From assembly GCF_018100795.1 (NCBI RefSeq), contig NZ_JAGJDY010000008.1, positions 203,420 to 267,419 of the forward strand: DNA of 64,000 bases, read 5' to 3'. Positions 7,870 through 17,888 of the stretch are shown piece after piece. Source of the DNA: Alteromonas sp. MMG017 (lineage in GTDB: Bacteria > Pseudomonadota > Gammaproteobacteria > Enterobacterales > Alteromonadaceae). The position numbers were made by a program, and so were the translations under genes. How positions within the stretch are numbered: the stretch's first letter is position 1; each line of letters starts with the position of its first letter. The notes beneath the pieces were generated by a model. The model was not told where the DNA came from. It saw only the letters and a list, made by a program, of their open reading frames with translations, and made no database searches.

Positions 7870-9384
7870 TTACTTACTGGTTCGGCACTCGGCCAGTAGG
7901 GTAGGAAGGCCTGCACTGTTTTCTTGCTCAAGCCTTACATCAAACTTCCACAATCTATGAAGATGACGCATAACCTCACCTTTGGAGTTTCCTAACGGAA
8001 TGCCATGTTGAGGTACGTAGCGAAGTGTCAAAGATCTATCACCTCTTACATCAACGTTATATACCTGAATATTAGGTTCTAAATTACTTAAATTATATTG
8101 GGCAGAGAGTTTTTCTCTAATAGTACGATAGCCGTTCTCATCATGAATAGCGCTCACACTCACATAGGAATTGCTCGCGTCGTCCTCCAAGGCAAATAAT
8201 TTAAAATCTCGCATTAACTTAGGTGATAAAAACTGACTGATAAAACTCTCATCTTTAAAGTTATGCATAGCGAAATGTACGGTTTCAAGCCAATCTTTTC
8301 CTGCGATAGTCGGTAAGTATTCATAGTCTTCTTTGGTGGGAGATTGGCACACCCGTTTGATATCCATAAACATGGAGAACCCTAGCGCATAAGGGTTAAT
8401 GCCCGAATAGTAGGGGCTGTTGTAATCGGGCTGCATCACCACACTGGAATGACTGTGCAAAAACTCCATCATAAAACGGTCGCTCACTAAGCGCTCGTCA
8501 TACATTTTATTTAAAATATGGTAGTGCCAAAAACAGGCCCAGCCTTCATTCATCACTTGGGTTTGTTTTTGTGGGTAAAAGTACTGAGATACTTTTCTCA
8601 CAATACGAACAAGTTCACGCTGCCAAGGCTCTAACAAAGGGGCATTTTTTTCAATGAAGTACAGCAAGTTTTCTTGCGGCTCTGAAGGGAAGCGTAGAAT
8701 ATCCGTGTTTTGGCTTTTAGGATTGTTTGGTAAGGTGCGCCACAGCTCATTAACTTGTGATTGCAAGTAGCGAGCACGTTCTTCTTGACGCGTTTTCTCT
8801 TCCTGAAGCGATATCTTTTGGGGTCTTTTATATCTATCCACGCCGTAATTCATTAGAGCGTGACAAGAATCTAAGATGTTTTCCACTTCCTCTACGCCGT
8901 GTTTTTGCTCACATTTGGAAATATACTTCTTGGCAAATACCAAGTAGTCGATAATAGAGCTGGCGTCTGTCCAAGTTTGAAAAAGATAGTTACCTTTAAA
9001 AAATGAGTTGTGACCATAGCATGCATGGGCCATCACTAGCGCTTGCATAGTAATGGTATTTTCTTCCATTAAGTACGCGATGCAAGGGTCGGAATTAATC
9101 ACAATTTCATAGGCCAATCCCATTTGACCTCTGCGGTACTGTTGTTCAGTTTGAATAAACTTTTTACCAAACGACCAATGGGTATAGTTTAGTGGCATAC
9201 CTATACTGGCATACGCGTCCATCATTTGTTCAGCGGTAATAACCTCAATTTGGTTAGGGTAAGTGTCTAGCTTAAAATCTTTAGCAATGCGGTCTATTTC
9301 TGTTTCATACTCGGTCAGTAACGAAAACGTCCAATCTGGACCATCATCTAATTTATGTTTTTGACGGGCTTCACTTAAAGACAT
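7870..9384 (-). CDS. SpoVR-family protein (YcgB-like)
   Basis: 504 residues, typical of the SpoVR family. Characteristic blocks include WTFSLLTEYETEIDRIAKDF near the start, MPLNYTHWSFGKKF, MAHACYGHNSFF and NEGWACFWHYHI. The molecular activity is not established; the Bacillus homologue affects the spore cortex and the enterobacterial YcgB is a stress-induced protein. Here it is the last gene of prkA-yeaH-spoVR, only three bases after yeaH. This three-gene association is widespread in proteobacteria and points to a shared stress or stationary-phase role. Confidence 0.95.
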   Translation of the reverse strand: MSLSEARQKHKLDDGPDWTFSLLTEYETEIDRIAKDFKLDTYPNQIEVITAEQMMDAYASIGMPLNYTHWSFGKKFIQTEQQYRRGQMGLAYEIVINSDPCIAYLMEENTITMQALVMAHACYGHNSFFKGNYLFQTWTDASSIIDYLVFAKKYISKCEQKHGVEEVENILDSCHALMNYGVDRYKRPQKISLQEEKTRQEERARYLQSQVNELWRTLPNNPKSQNTDILRFPSEPQENLLYFIEKNAPLLEPWQRELVRIVRKVSQYFYPQKQTQVMNEGWACFWHYHILNKMYDERLVSDRFMMEFLHSHSSVVMQPDYNSPYYSGINPYALGFSMFMDIKRVCQSPTKEDYEYLPTIAGKDWLETVHFAMHNFKDESFISQFLSPKLMRDFKLFALEDDASNSYVSVSAIHDENGYRTIREKLSAQYNLSNLEPNIQVYNVDVRGDRSLTLRYVPQHGIPLGNSKGEVMRHLHRLWKFDVRLEQENSAGLPTLLAECRTSK

Positions 9385-9387
9385 GGG

Positions 9388-10674
9388 CTAACCTCCTGGC
9401 GTACTTAACTGCTCAGTACGCTTAAATATTTCTCTGAATACAGGGTAAATATCATCCGGTGTTTGAATGTGCTTACATACTAAGTTGTCATAAGACTGAC
9501 TTACCTTTTCGTATTCTCGCCAAAGGGTTTGGTGTTGGCGTTCGGTTATTTCAATATAGGCAAAGTAACGGGTGGCGGGTAATAGATTGTTGACTAAAAG
9601 TGAGCTACATAAAGGTGAATCATCGGCCCAGTTATCCCCATCTGACGCCTGGGCCGCGTAGATATTCCAATTACCGTCGCTAAACCTTTCTCGCACAATG
9701 TCATCCATTAGCTTTAGTGCGCTAGAAACAATAGTGCCGCCGGTTTCTTGAGAATAGAAAAACTCTTGCTCGTCGACTTCTTTCGCTTGAGTATGGTGGC
9801 GGATGTACACCACCTCTACATTTTCGTAGGTACGGGTTAAAAACAAATACAATAAAATATAAAAGCGCTTGGCCACATCTTTGGTCGCTTGATCCATAGA
9901 GCCTGAAACATCCATTAAACAAAACATTACTGCTTTGCTTGTGGGGATAGGGCGCTTATCGAAGTTTTTGAAACGTAAATCGAAGGTGTCGATAAAAGGG
10001 ACTTTAGCGACTTTGGCCTTAAGTAGTGCGAGTTCTTTTTCAATTTCTTCAATGGCAAGCGCATTGTCAGAAGGCGCAGCAATTAACAAGGCTAACTGTT
10101 CTTCTAACTCTCTAATACGCTTACGAGTAGAACCGGTTAACGCTATCCGTCTTGCTACCGACCCCTTTAAAGACCGAACAATGTCTAAATTACTCGGCAC
10201 ACCGTCAGTCTGATACCCAGCACGATAGGTTTCATGTTGAATCACTTTATCAAACTGATTTTTCTTTAAATTAGGCAGTGCCAAATCGTCGAACAAAATA
10301 TCCAAGTATTCGTCTTTTGATATGGAAAAAACAAATTCGTCTTCTCCCTCGCCGCTATTGCCGGCTTCACCATCACCAGAACCTTGCCCCGCACCACCGG
10401 GTGGGCGGTCAATTTTATCGCCGGCAATGAATTGGTCATTGCCGGGGTGGACGATGTCCCGCTTGCCTCCTTTTCCTGTGTGAAATACAGGTTCGGAAAT
10501 ATCGCGAGTAGGAATACTTACCTGCTCGCCCGAGTCTAGGTCGGTAACAGAACGTTTACCAACGGCATCGGTAACAGCACGCTTTATCTGTTGTTTATAG
10601 CGTTTAATAAAGCGCTGTCTGTTTACCGTGCTTTTGCCTTTACTGTTAAGTCTTCGGTCGATGAAATGCGCCAT
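9388..10674 (-). CDS. yeaH: YeaH, UPF0229 / VWA-like protein
   Basis: 428 residues from the ATG at 10674 ([16 protein letters not shown]), matching the E. coli YeaH start and length; a longer frame from 10752 overlaps prkA and is rejected. The C-terminal half holds a von Willebrand A-like domain with the MIDAS motif DVSGSM. An acidic Gly-rich linker ([20 protein letters not shown]) lies in the N-terminal third. In E. coli yeaG-yeaH form one nitrogen- and RpoS-responsive operon; here the order prkA-yeaH-spoVR is the same with 43 bp before yeaH. Its biochemical function is unknown; VWA domains usually mediate metal-dependent protein contacts. Confidence 0.93.
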   Translation of the reverse strand: MAHFIDRRLNSKGKSTVNRQRFIKRYKQQIKRAVTDAVGKRSVTDLDSGEQVSIPTRDISEPVFHTGKGGKRDIVHPGNDQFIAGDKIDRPPGGAGQGSGDGEAGNSGEGEDEFVFSISKDEYLDILFDDLALPNLKKNQFDKVIQHETYRAGYQTDGVPSNLDIVRSLKGSVARRIALTGSTRKRIRELEEQLALLIAAPSDNALAIEEIEKELALLKAKVAKVPFIDTFDLRFKNFDKRPIPTSKAVMFCLMDVSGSMDQATKDVAKRFYILLYLFLTRTYENVEVVYIRHHTQAKEVDEQEFFYSQETGGTIVSSALKLMDDIVRERFSDGNWNIYAAQASDGDNWADDSPLCSSLLVNNLLPATRYFAYIEITERQHQTLWREYEKVSQSYDNLVCKHIQTPDDIYPVFREIFKRTEQLSTPGG

Positions 10675-10717
10675 AACCACCTGCTTGTCATAGGGTGAAC
10701 CACGAGTAAATAGCCCA

Positions 10718-12640
10718 TTATGAGGCTTTACGAACTCGTAAATACCACTCACACAATAGTCTGACTTGCTTTTGTGTATAGCCTTTTTCCGTCATTCGAT
10801 TCACAAAGTCGTCATGCTTTTTCTGTTCGTCGGCCGACCCTTTGGTATTGAACGAAATAACTGGCAGCAAATCTTCCGTGTTGGAAAACATTTTCTTTTC
10901 AATCACAGTGCGTAATTTTTCATAACTCGTCCACGATGGGTTTTTACCGCCATTGTTGGCCCGTGCGCGAAGTACGAAATTCACTATCTCATTACGGAAG
11001 TCTTTAGGGTTGCTAATTCCCGCAGGCTTTTCGGTTTTTTCAAGTTCAGCGTTTAGCGACGCGCGGTCAAAAAGTTGACCGGTTTCAGGGTCGCGATATT
11101 CTTGATCTTGGATCCAAAAATCTGCATAGGTGACATAGCGGTCAAAAAGATTCTGCCCGTATTCTGAGTAAGATTCCAAATACGCGGTTTGAATTTCTTT
11201 ACCGATAAACTCAACATATTTTGGTATGAGGTAGCCTTTTAAAAATTCTAAATATTGCTCACTTAAATCAGGTGGAAATTGCTCACGCTCAATCTGTCTT
11301 TCAAGCACGTAGAACAAATGGACAGGGTTGGCAGCCACTTCTTGATGATCGAAGTTAAACACTCGGGATAGTATTTTAAAGGCAAAGCGGGTGGATAGCC
11401 CTTCCATGCCTTCATCTACGCCGGCATAGTCTCGGTATTCTTGATACGACTTGGCTTTAGGGTCGGTGTCTTTTAAACTTTCGCCATCGTACACCCGCAT
11501 TTTTGAGAATAAACTTGAGTTTTCTGGTTCTTTCAATCTTGAAAGCACGGTAAATTGAGCTAAGCATTCAAGGGTATCTGGCGCGCACGGTGCCCCTTTA
11601 AGTTCACTGCTATCTAGCAATTTACGGTAGATATGAATTTCTTCACTTACTCGCAAACAGTAAGGCACTTTTACAATATAGACTCGGTCTAGAAAGGCTT
11701 CATTGTTCTTGTTGTTTCTAAATGTTTGCCACTCTGATTCATTTGAGTGAGCTAAAATCAGGCCATCAAAAGGTAACGCTGAAAAGCCTTCGGTTGGGTT
11801 ATAATTGCCTTCTTGAGTGGCAGTAAGCAGCGGATGTAGCACTTTAATGGGCGCCTTGAACATTTCCACAAACTCCATCAACCCCTGATTCGCTTTACAC
11901 AGTGAGCCCGAGTAGCTGTAGGCATCTGGGTCATTTTGTGCGTATTGCTCTAACCGGCGAATATCTACCTTACCTACCAAGGCTGAAATATCTTGGTTGT
12001 TCTCATCGCCAGGCTCAGTTTTCGCAATACCCACTTGATCGAGCACAGAAGGGTAAACACGCACTACTTTGAATTTCGTGATGTCACCATTGTATTCATG
12101 CAAGCGCTTGCGCGCCCAGGGCGACATAATGGTCTTTAAGTAGCGTTTGGGAATGCCATATTCTTGCTCGAGTAAATGGCCGTCTTCTTTGGCGTCAAAT
12201 AAGCAAAATGGATGGTCGTTTACCGGAGAGCCTTTAATGGTATAAATCGGTACGTGTTGCATAAGCTCTTTTAAACGCTCAGCTAACGACGATTTACCTC
12301 CCCCTACAGGCCCAAGTAAATAGAGAATTTGTTTCTTTTCTTCTAACCCCTGTGCGGCATGTTTTAGGTAAGAGACTATTTGTTCAATAGCTTCTTCCAT
12401 ACCATAAAATTCATCAAACGCGGGGTAGCGAGATATAACGCGGTTTGAAAATATGCGACTCAGTGCGGGATCCGTCGCGGTGTCTATCATTTGAGGCTCG
12501 CCAATGGCACTTAGCAATCGTTCAGCCGCATTTGCGTAAGCTGCTGCATCGTCCTTGCAAATCTCAAGGAACTCCTCAATGGTAAACTCTTCCTGCTTTC
12601 GTTCTTCGTATCGGTTTTGGTAATGTTCGAAAATACCCAT
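10718..12640 (-). CDS. yeaG: PrkA/YeaG serine protein kinase
   Basis: 640 residues, full length. N-terminal AAA-type ATPase core with Walker [10 protein letters not shown] (110-118), then the PrkA-specific regions ([24 protein letters not shown]). The family has Ser/Thr kinase activity and, in Bacillus, also protease-like activity; E. coli YeaG is a stress kinase acting under nitrogen starvation. AAGAGG is placed six bases before the ATG on the minus strand. A -10-like CTATACA (12724-12730, minus) resembles RpoS-type promoters, but that is weak evidence. First gene of the operon with yeaH and spoVR. Confidence 0.96.
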   Translation of the reverse strand: MGIFEHYQNRYEERKQEEFTIEEFLEICKDDAAAYANAAERLLSAIGEPQMIDTATDPALSRIFSNRVISRYPAFDEFYGMEEAIEQIVSYLKHAAQGLEEKKQILYLLGPVGGGKSSLAERLKELMQHVPIYTIKGSPVNDHPFCLFDAKEDGHLLEQEYGIPKRYLKTIMSPWARKRLHEYNGDITKFKVVRVYPSVLDQVGIAKTEPGDENNQDISALVGKVDIRRLEQYAQNDPDAYSYSGSLCKANQGLMEFVEMFKAPIKVLHPLLTATQEGNYNPTEGFSALPFDGLILAHSNESEWQTFRNNKNNEAFLDRVYIVKVPYCLRVSEEIHIYRKLLDSSELKGAPCAPDTLECLAQFTVLSRLKEPENSSLFSKMRVYDGESLKDTDPKAKSYQEYRDYAGVDEGMEGLSTRFAFKILSRVFNFDHQEVAANPVHLFYVLERQIEREQFPPDLSEQYLEFLKGYLIPKYVEFIGKEIQTAYLESYSEYGQNLFDRYVTYADFWIQDQEYRDPETGQLFDRASLNAELEKTEKPAGISNPKDFRNEIVNFVLRARANNGGKNPSWTSYEKLRTVIEKKMFSNTEDLLPVISFNTKGSADEQKKHDDFVNRMTEKGYTQKQVRLLCEWYLRVRKAS

Positions 12641-12837
12641 AAATACCTCTTAAAAAAACGGTTGCCCGTAATTTCAGCTTAGTCGGTATTTAGAAATAGG
12701 AAACAAAAATCATAGTAAACTTTTGTATAGATGTGAAATGTTTGGTCTAACGAAAAATGGAATTTTTTCGTTTAAATAGAGTCAAATACACCCATTAGTA
12801 TTACTTAAAGGTCTGTATATTATTTAATGATGGGCAT

Positions 12838-12862
12838 AAAAAAACCCGCACAAGCGGGTTTA
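12838..12862 (-). terminator. Intrinsic terminator of sodB
   Basis: On the minus strand the stem AACCCGC/GCGGGTT with a four-base loop is followed by a run of seven T (A-run at 12838-12844 on the plus strand, the last two also in the stem). It starts 20 bases after the sodB stop. Confidence 0.88.
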
Positions 12863-12882
12863 TAAAATTTACCTGAAAATGA

Positions 12883-13464
12883 TTACGCGAAGTTCGCGCT
12901 AGCAAATTCCCAGTTAGCAAGTGCCCAGAAGTTTTCTAGGTACTTAGGACGCACGTTACGGTAATCGATGTAGTAAGCGTGTTCCCAAAGGTCAACAGTC
13001 AATACAGGCGTAAGCTCGTCACCAGAAATTGGTGTTTCAGCGTTACTTGTATTTACGATGTCTAGAGAACCGTCAGTAGCTTTCACTAACCAAGTCCAGC
13101 TAGATCCAAAGTTGTTCACTGCTTTGTCGTTGAATGCAGCTTGGAAGTCAGCGAATGAGCCCCATTTTGCATTGATTGCGTCAGCAAGTGCACCAGTAGG
13201 TTCGCCGCCGCCATTTGGGCTTAAGCAGTTCCAGTAGAACGTGTGGTTCCAAACTTGTGCTGCATTGTTGAAAACGCCACCTTCAGAAGACTTGATGATC
13301 TCTTCTAGGCTTTTGCTTTCCAAATCAGTACCTTCAACTAAACCGTTTAATTTAGTTACGTAAGTAGCGTGATGCTTGCCGTAGTGATAGTCCAGCGTTT
13401 CAGAAGAAATATGCGGTTCAAGTGCATTTTTTTCGTATGGTAATGCTGGTAATTCAAAAGCCAT
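12883..13464 (-). CDS. sodB: Iron superoxide dismutase
   Basis: 193 residues, the size of FeSOD subunits. Metal ligands are His27, His74 (WNHTFYWNC), Asp158 and His162 (DLWEHAYYIDY). Gln70 in NNAAQVWNH is the outer-sphere glutamine position that marks iron enzymes. It removes superoxide in the cytoplasm. No signal peptide. A good terminator follows. Iron-dependent control of sodB is usual, but I see no clear Fur site in the upstream region. Confidence 0.97.
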   Translation of the reverse strand: MAFELPALPYEKNALEPHISSETLDYHYGKHHATYVTKLNGLVEGTDLESKSLEEIIKSSEGGVFNNAAQVWNHTFYWNCLSPNGGGEPTGALADAINAKWGSFADFQAAFNDKAVNNFGSSWTWLVKATDGSLDIVNTSNAETPISGDELTPVLTVDLWEHAYYIDYRNVRPKYLENFWALANWEFASANFA

Positions 13465-13973
13465 ATCGGTCTCCGTGTTGGTTTAATGTTTTTAAACAAC
13501 GTTAATTTAAGCTCGTAATGCCTGTTCAACGAGCCTGTATAAATACTTTATCTAAGATGCTTATTTTATAATAGCAAAAGCATGTTGTAGATGTAGGGGC
13601 AAATTTGTATAACTCAATGACAAATTTATGAAAATTCTAAATTCTTGTCTAGTTATAATAATTGCCCTTTAAATCCCCATATCGTGAATGCTCGATGACG
13701 ATGCGTAGCAGCCACGTCGCAAACAATAGAAACTAGGGTACTGATAGTAAGTAATATCTGCGTAAGATATAAGATCACTTTCATCTTACCAATGCGACTA
13801 GGCTATATGAGATTATTGCCATCCACAATTGGTGTGAGCATCACAGGTTATATAAATACCTTTTTCAGATGCGGTGAGTATAAACCCCTACAAGAAACTA
13901 TGATAATATTACCCTTGAATTCTACACGCTCATTCCCACTTATAGGGAATAACTTTTCCGCTGAGAGGACCTG
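13465..13973. other. 509-bp intergenic region between sodB and grxD
   Basis: Divergent promoter region. Reading frames here are short and lack ribosome-binding sites. One inverted repeat, GTAAGAT/ATCTTAC (13762-13768 and 13783-13789), stands out. No confident Fur or IscR site was found by eye. Confidence 0.6.
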
Positions 13974-14324
13974 ATGGATAACACTGAAACACAATCCACC
14001 GTAGACAGAATTAAGCAACAAATTGAAGAAAACCCTATTCTTTTATATATGAAGGGTTCTCCTAAACTGCCAAGTTGTGGTTTTTCTTCACAAGCATCAC
14101 AAGCACTAATGGGCTGTGGTGAACCGTTTGCGTATGTAGACATTTTGCAAAACCCAGATATTCGCGCTGAATTACCAAAGTATGCGAACTGGCCAACTTT
14201 CCCACAATTATGGGTAGACGGCGAGTTAGTAGGTGGTTGTGATATCATTATGGAAATGTTTCAACAAAACGAATTGCAGCCGTTAATTAAAGAAACGGCA
14301 GAGAAACACAAGACTGAAGAATAA
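13974..14324 (+). CDS. grxD: Monothiol glutaredoxin Grx4 (CGFS type)
   Basis: 116 residues with the CGFS active site (35-38), the WPTFPQLWVDGELVGGCDI glutathione-binding region and the C-terminal helix. Monothiol CGFS glutaredoxins bind a bridging [2Fe-2S] cluster with glutathione and BolA partners and deliver Fe-S clusters. GAGAGGACC precedes the ATG. The frame at 13792-13974 upstream is not a gene. Its closeness to sodB, bfd and peroxiredoxin fits an iron/oxidative-stress neighbourhood, though the genes are not in one operon. Confidence 0.97.
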   Translation: MDNTETQSTVDRIKQQIEENPILLYMKGSPKLPSCGFSSQASQALMGCGEPFAYVDILQNPDIRAELPKYANWPTFPQLWVDGELVGGCDIIMEMFQQNELQPLIKETAEKHKTEE

Positions 14325-14331
14325 GATTAGA

Positions 14332-14356
14332 AAGCCGGCAATTAGCCGGCTTTTTT
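14332..14356 (+). terminator. Intrinsic terminator of grxD
   Basis: Stem AAGCCGGC/GCCGGCTT with loop AATTA, followed by six T, placed seven bases after the grxD stop. Confidence 0.92.
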
Positions 14357-14617
14357 GATTAAAAACCCGCAAAATCACACCACTTTCAATTCCCGTAAAT
14401 ACTAATAGACAGACCAGAAAACAAAATCCTCTATGGTTTGAAAATAAATAATTATTTTGTGCAAAAACGTTTGTTTTATAGGAGCTTACATCTTATAAAA
14501 ACCGGGTGCTGACAAGTATATGGTCAGTGTTAAAGGTATAAAATAACTATCACTCGCTGCACTTATTACGTTCATGAAAGCGTAGAGGTGACAGGGGGAA
14601 AATCCCGGGAAACCACT

Positions 14618-17179
14618 ATGAATACATCTTTGTCTTTATTGACCAAACACGTTCGAGGCGTACTTGCTGCGTCAGCGGCATTTTCTGTTATGGCCATCGC
14701 GCCAGTACATGCCCAAGAAGCAGCCGATGCTGCAGAAGCGAGCGCAGAAGATTATGAACAAATCGCTATCGTAGGTTCACGCGCAGCACCACGTTCTGTC
14801 GCTGAATCTGCAGTACCTATCGATATTATCTCTGATGAAGAATTTAAAAATCAGGGTGCCACCGATGTTGTCTCTATGATGCAAACGGTTGTTCCGTCGT
14901 TTAACGTTAACGACCAACCTATTAATGATGCATCTACCCTAGTTCGTCCTGCTAACCTTCGTGGTATGGCATCAGATCACACCCTAGTGCTAGTAAACGG
15001 TAAGCGACGTCACCGTTCTGCTGTAATCACATTTCTAGGTGGTGGCTTGTCTGACGGTGCACAAGGCCCAGATATCTCGGTTATTCCAGCAGCAGCTTTG
15101 AAACAAATTGAAGTATTACGTGATGGTGCTGCGGCGCAGTATGGTTCAGACGCCATTGCCGGTGTTATTAACTTCGTATTAAACGATGCGTCGGAAGGCG
15201 GCTCATTTGAAGCACGCTACGGCTCGTATTATGAAGGTGACGGCGACATGATTCAGCTGTCTGGTAATATTGGTATGCCTTTATCTGACAAAGGTTTCAT
15301 AAACCTTTCTGCAGAATACCGTACTGCCGATGATACTTCTCGCAGCGTTCAGCGTGATGATGCCGCAGGCCTAGTGGCTGGTGGAAATACCTTTGTTGCC
15401 GACCCTGCGCAAATTTGGGGTTCTCCTGAAATTAAACACGACTACAAACTTTTCGCTAACCTAGGGTTAGAGCTAAGTGATACTGCAGAAGCCTATATGT
15501 TCGGTAACTTCGCTGAGCGTGAAGTGGAAGGTGGTTTCTACTACCGTAACCCGCACACTCGTGGCGGTGTTTACGCGGCTGATGATGGCTCATTGTTGGT
15601 AGGTGACTTAACCGACGACCTTTCAGGTAACTGTCCTACTGACATCATGCCTGGTGACAACGTGTTAACGAACGAACGTTACATCAATGAAGTGGCTAAT
15701 AACCCTGATTGCTTCGCGTTCAACGAAATTTTACCAGGTGGTTTCACACCGCGCTTTGGTGGAACGGTCACCGATATGTCATTGGTATTTGGAACCCGTG
15801 GCGAGTTAGCTAACGACATCACTTATGATGTAAGCTTGAACTTGGGTGAAAACGAAGTTGATTTTGTTATCAGCAACACTATCAACCCATCATTAGGTCC
15901 CGATACGCCCTTCGAGTTTAGCCCTGGTCGTTACACGCAGTCAGAGCAAACCCTTGACGTAGATTTCACTAAACCTTTCGAAATTGGCTTATATGAGCCG
16001 TTATTTGTAGCAAGTGGTTTCCAATACCGCCATGAAAGCTACGAGAGTTTTGCAGGTGATTCTGCGTCTTATGAAATTGGTCCACTAGCCTCACAAGGTT
16101 TTGGTATTGGTTCGAATGGTTTCCCTGGTTTAGCGGCAAACAGCCAAGGCCTAGTGTCGCGTCATAACATCGCGTTCTACGTAGATGCAGAAGCGTACAT
16201 TACTGAAACCTTCATGTTAGCGGGTGCTATTCGTTACGAGGATTACTCAGACTTTGGTGATACTACCAAAGGTAAAGTGGCGTTCCGCTGGCAAGCACTT
16301 GAAAACATCGCCTTCCGTGGTGCTTTCTCAACAGGCTTTAAAGCGCCTACATTGGGTCAAAGCAACGTTCGTAACGTAACCACAGCGTTTGGTACTGATG
16401 GCAAGCTTATCGACCGTGCTACCCTTCCGCCTACCGATCCAGTATCACAACTTAAAGGTGGTGAGCAGCTTACTCCGGAAGAATCTGAAAGTATCACGTT
16501 TGGTGTAGTAGCAGACTTTGATAACGGTTTGTTCATTACAGCTGATTACTACAACATCGAATTGACTGACCGAATCAGTACTGCTTCTGGTATTGCGCTT
16601 ACTGATGAAGATATTGCGATTTTGCTAGATCAGGGCATCAACGATGCGTCTAGCTTCACTGAAATTAGCTTCTTCACTAATGACTTCGATACGACTACCG
16701 AAGGTCTTGATGTTGTAGCTAACTACAGCATGGACATGTTTGAAGGCGAAACTAAGTTCTCGCTAGCGTATAACTGGACGTCTACTGAAGTAGATAGAGC
16801 ATCTGATAATATTTCAGCTGAACGTATCCGCATGTTGGAAGATAACCTTCCGGCAGTACGCTACAGTGCAACAGCTAACCATACCAATGGTGACTGGCGC
16901 TTCCTAGCTCGCCTTAACTATTTCGGTAGCATCTATGAAGATCACCTAGATTCAGCACTACCTATCGATAAAGTAGGGTCTGAAATCACGATTGATTTGG
17001 AAATGGCTTATAACTTCACAGAAGAGCTGACTGTAACAGTGGGTGCGAAAAACGCGTTTGATGAGTACCCAGATGAAAACACGCAGTATGCAGGTATTGC
17101 AGGTTCATTGTATCCGACTACGTCTCCCATCGGCATCAATGGCGGTTTCTATTACCTGAGAGGTGTTTACACTTTCTAA
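14618..17179 (+). CDS. TonB-dependent outer-membrane receptor without signalling domain
   Basis: 853 residues from ATG 14618; an in-frame GTG at 14588 only adds a polar leader before the signal peptide. The signal peptide ends VHA-Q near residue 33. The plug begins near IAIVGSRAAPRSVAESAVPIDII and includes the conserved LRGMASDHTLVLVNGKRRH and GSDAIAGVINF blocks, followed by a 22-strand-type barrel ending in an aromatic residue (YTF). It is a close paralogue of the receptor at 19156 but lacks the STN domain. It precedes the sigma/anti-sigma pair and may be their regulatory target. The substrate is unknown. Confidence 0.92.
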   Translation: MNTSLSLLTKHVRGVLAASAAFSVMAIAPVHAQEAADAAEASAEDYEQIAIVGSRAAPRSVAESAVPIDIISDEEFKNQGATDVVSMMQTVVPSFNVNDQPINDASTLVRPANLRGMASDHTLVLVNGKRRHRSAVITFLGGGLSDGAQGPDISVIPAAALKQIEVLRDGAAAQYGSDAIAGVINFVLNDASEGGSFEARYGSYYEGDGDMIQLSGNIGMPLSDKGFINLSAEYRTADDTSRSVQRDDAAGLVAGGNTFVADPAQIWGSPEIKHDYKLFANLGLELSDTAEAYMFGNFAEREVEGGFYYRNPHTRGGVYAADDGSLLVGDLTDDLSGNCPTDIMPGDNVLTNERYINEVANNPDCFAFNEILPGGFTPRFGGTVTDMSLVFGTRGELANDITYDVSLNLGENEVDFVISNTINPSLGPDTPFEFSPGRYTQSEQTLDVDFTKPFEIGLYEPLFVASGFQYRHESYESFAGDSASYEIGPLASQGFGIGSNGFPGLAANSQGLVSRHNIAFYVDAEAYITETFMLAGAIRYEDYSDFGDTTKGKVAFRWQALENIAFRGAFSTGFKAPTLGQSNVRNVTTAFGTDGKLIDRATLPPTDPVSQLKGGEQLTPEESESITFGVVADFDNGLFITADYYNIELTDRISTASGIALTDEDIAILLDQGINDASSFTEISFFTNDFDTTTEGLDVVANYSMDMFEGETKFSLAYNWTSTEVDRASDNISAERIRMLEDNLPAVRYSATANHTNGDWRFLARLNYFGSIYEDHLDSALPIDKVGSEITIDLEMAYNFTEELTVTVGAKNAFDEYPDENTQYAGIAGSLYPTTSPIGINGGFYYLRGVYTF

Positions 17180-17194
17180 AAACGGAAACCAGGT

Positions 17195-17222
17195 AAAAGG
17201 AGGCGTTCGCCTCCTTTTATTT
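17195..17222 (+). terminator. Intrinsic terminator after the first TonB receptor
   Basis: Stem AAAAGGAGGC/GCCTCCTTTT with loop GTTC, followed by ATTT. It separates the receptor transcript from the sigma factor gene. Confidence 0.88.
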
Positions 17223-17263
17223 CTCTAAATACTAAAAATATAAGATTTCATCGTGCAAGAAGA

Positions 17264-17275
17264 CCAATTAATTGG
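17264..17275. promoter_or_regulatory. Perfect 12-bp palindrome upstream of the ECF sigma gene
   Basis: CCAATTAATTGG is fully palindromic and lies 51 bp before the sigma factor ATG. It could be an operator overlapping its promoter. No known family is assigned. Confidence 0.35.
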
Positions 17276-17326
17276 CATGATGGTTCAATAACTGTAAGCA
17301 ATTTGAAACACCTGCAAAATTTTAAT

Positions 17327-17887
17327 ATGACCAGAAAGTCGACAGTCACCGAATCCTTCTTAAAATATCGCGCAAAGCTAATGCGTGCGGTGAGTACTAT
17401 TGTGGGTGCCGACGATATAGAAGACATCGTTCAAGAAGCATTCATAAAAAGTTATGAAGCTGAGATGAATCAAGAGATTCGTTTTGAACGCACATACATG
17501 CTGAAAACAGCACGTAACTTAGCATTAAACCATGTTGCCAGAGCTGAAAATAAAAATAATCAGCCTATTGATGACATGGACATTTTACCCCACGAACTGG
17601 TGGGTTATAGCTTAGAAAAAAATGTAGAAAGTAAGGAACGCTTCATCCACTTTTGCCGAGCAACGGATACGTTGTCTGCGGATGTTAAGCGGGTATTTTT
17701 ACTTAAAAAAGTATATGGCATGCGCCAAAAAGACATCGCAGAACTCGTTGGTTTAAGCGAGAGTACGGTAGAAAAGCATGTCGCTAAAGGATTAATGTTG
17801 TGCTCGAAATATTTAGCCGAGCTATCTAAAGATGACGCCCCCGTGCGCACATCTCGTAATGCGACTCAGGACATAAGCCGTAGTTAA
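17327..17887 (+). CDS. FecI-like ECF RNA polymerase sigma factor
   Basis: 186 residues from ATG 17327 (an in-frame TTG eight codons upstream is possible; neither has a good ribosome-binding site). Region 2 is seen in DDIEDIVQEAFIKSYE and TYMLKTARNLALNHVAR, region 4 in RVFLLKKVYGMRQKDIAELVGLSESTVEKHVAKGL. This is the pattern of FecI-type sigma factors that answer to TonB receptors with an STN domain. The stop is one base from the FecR start, so they are coupled. It probably drives one or both flanking receptor genes. Confidence 0.93.
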   Translation: MTRKSTVTESFLKYRAKLMRAVSTIVGADDIEDIVQEAFIKSYEAEMNQEIRFERTYMLKTARNLALNHVARAENKNNQPIDDMDILPHELVGYSLEKNVESKERFIHFCRATDTLSADVKRVFLLKKVYGMRQKDIAELVGLSESTVEKHVAKGLMLCSKYLAELSKDDAPVRTSRNATQDISRS

Positions 17888-17888
17888 C

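Noticed and set aside
10675..10752. Longer yeaH start
   Set aside because: It would overlap prkA by 35 bases; the ATG at 10674 matches the E. coli start and has a ribosome-binding site.
13792..13974. 60-codon frame before grxD
   Set aside because: No ribosome-binding site, no protein-like pattern, ends on the first base of grxD.
14446..14457. Fur box before the first TonB receptor (AAATAATTATTT)
   Set aside because: A palindrome of A and T only; match to the Fur motif is too weak to call.
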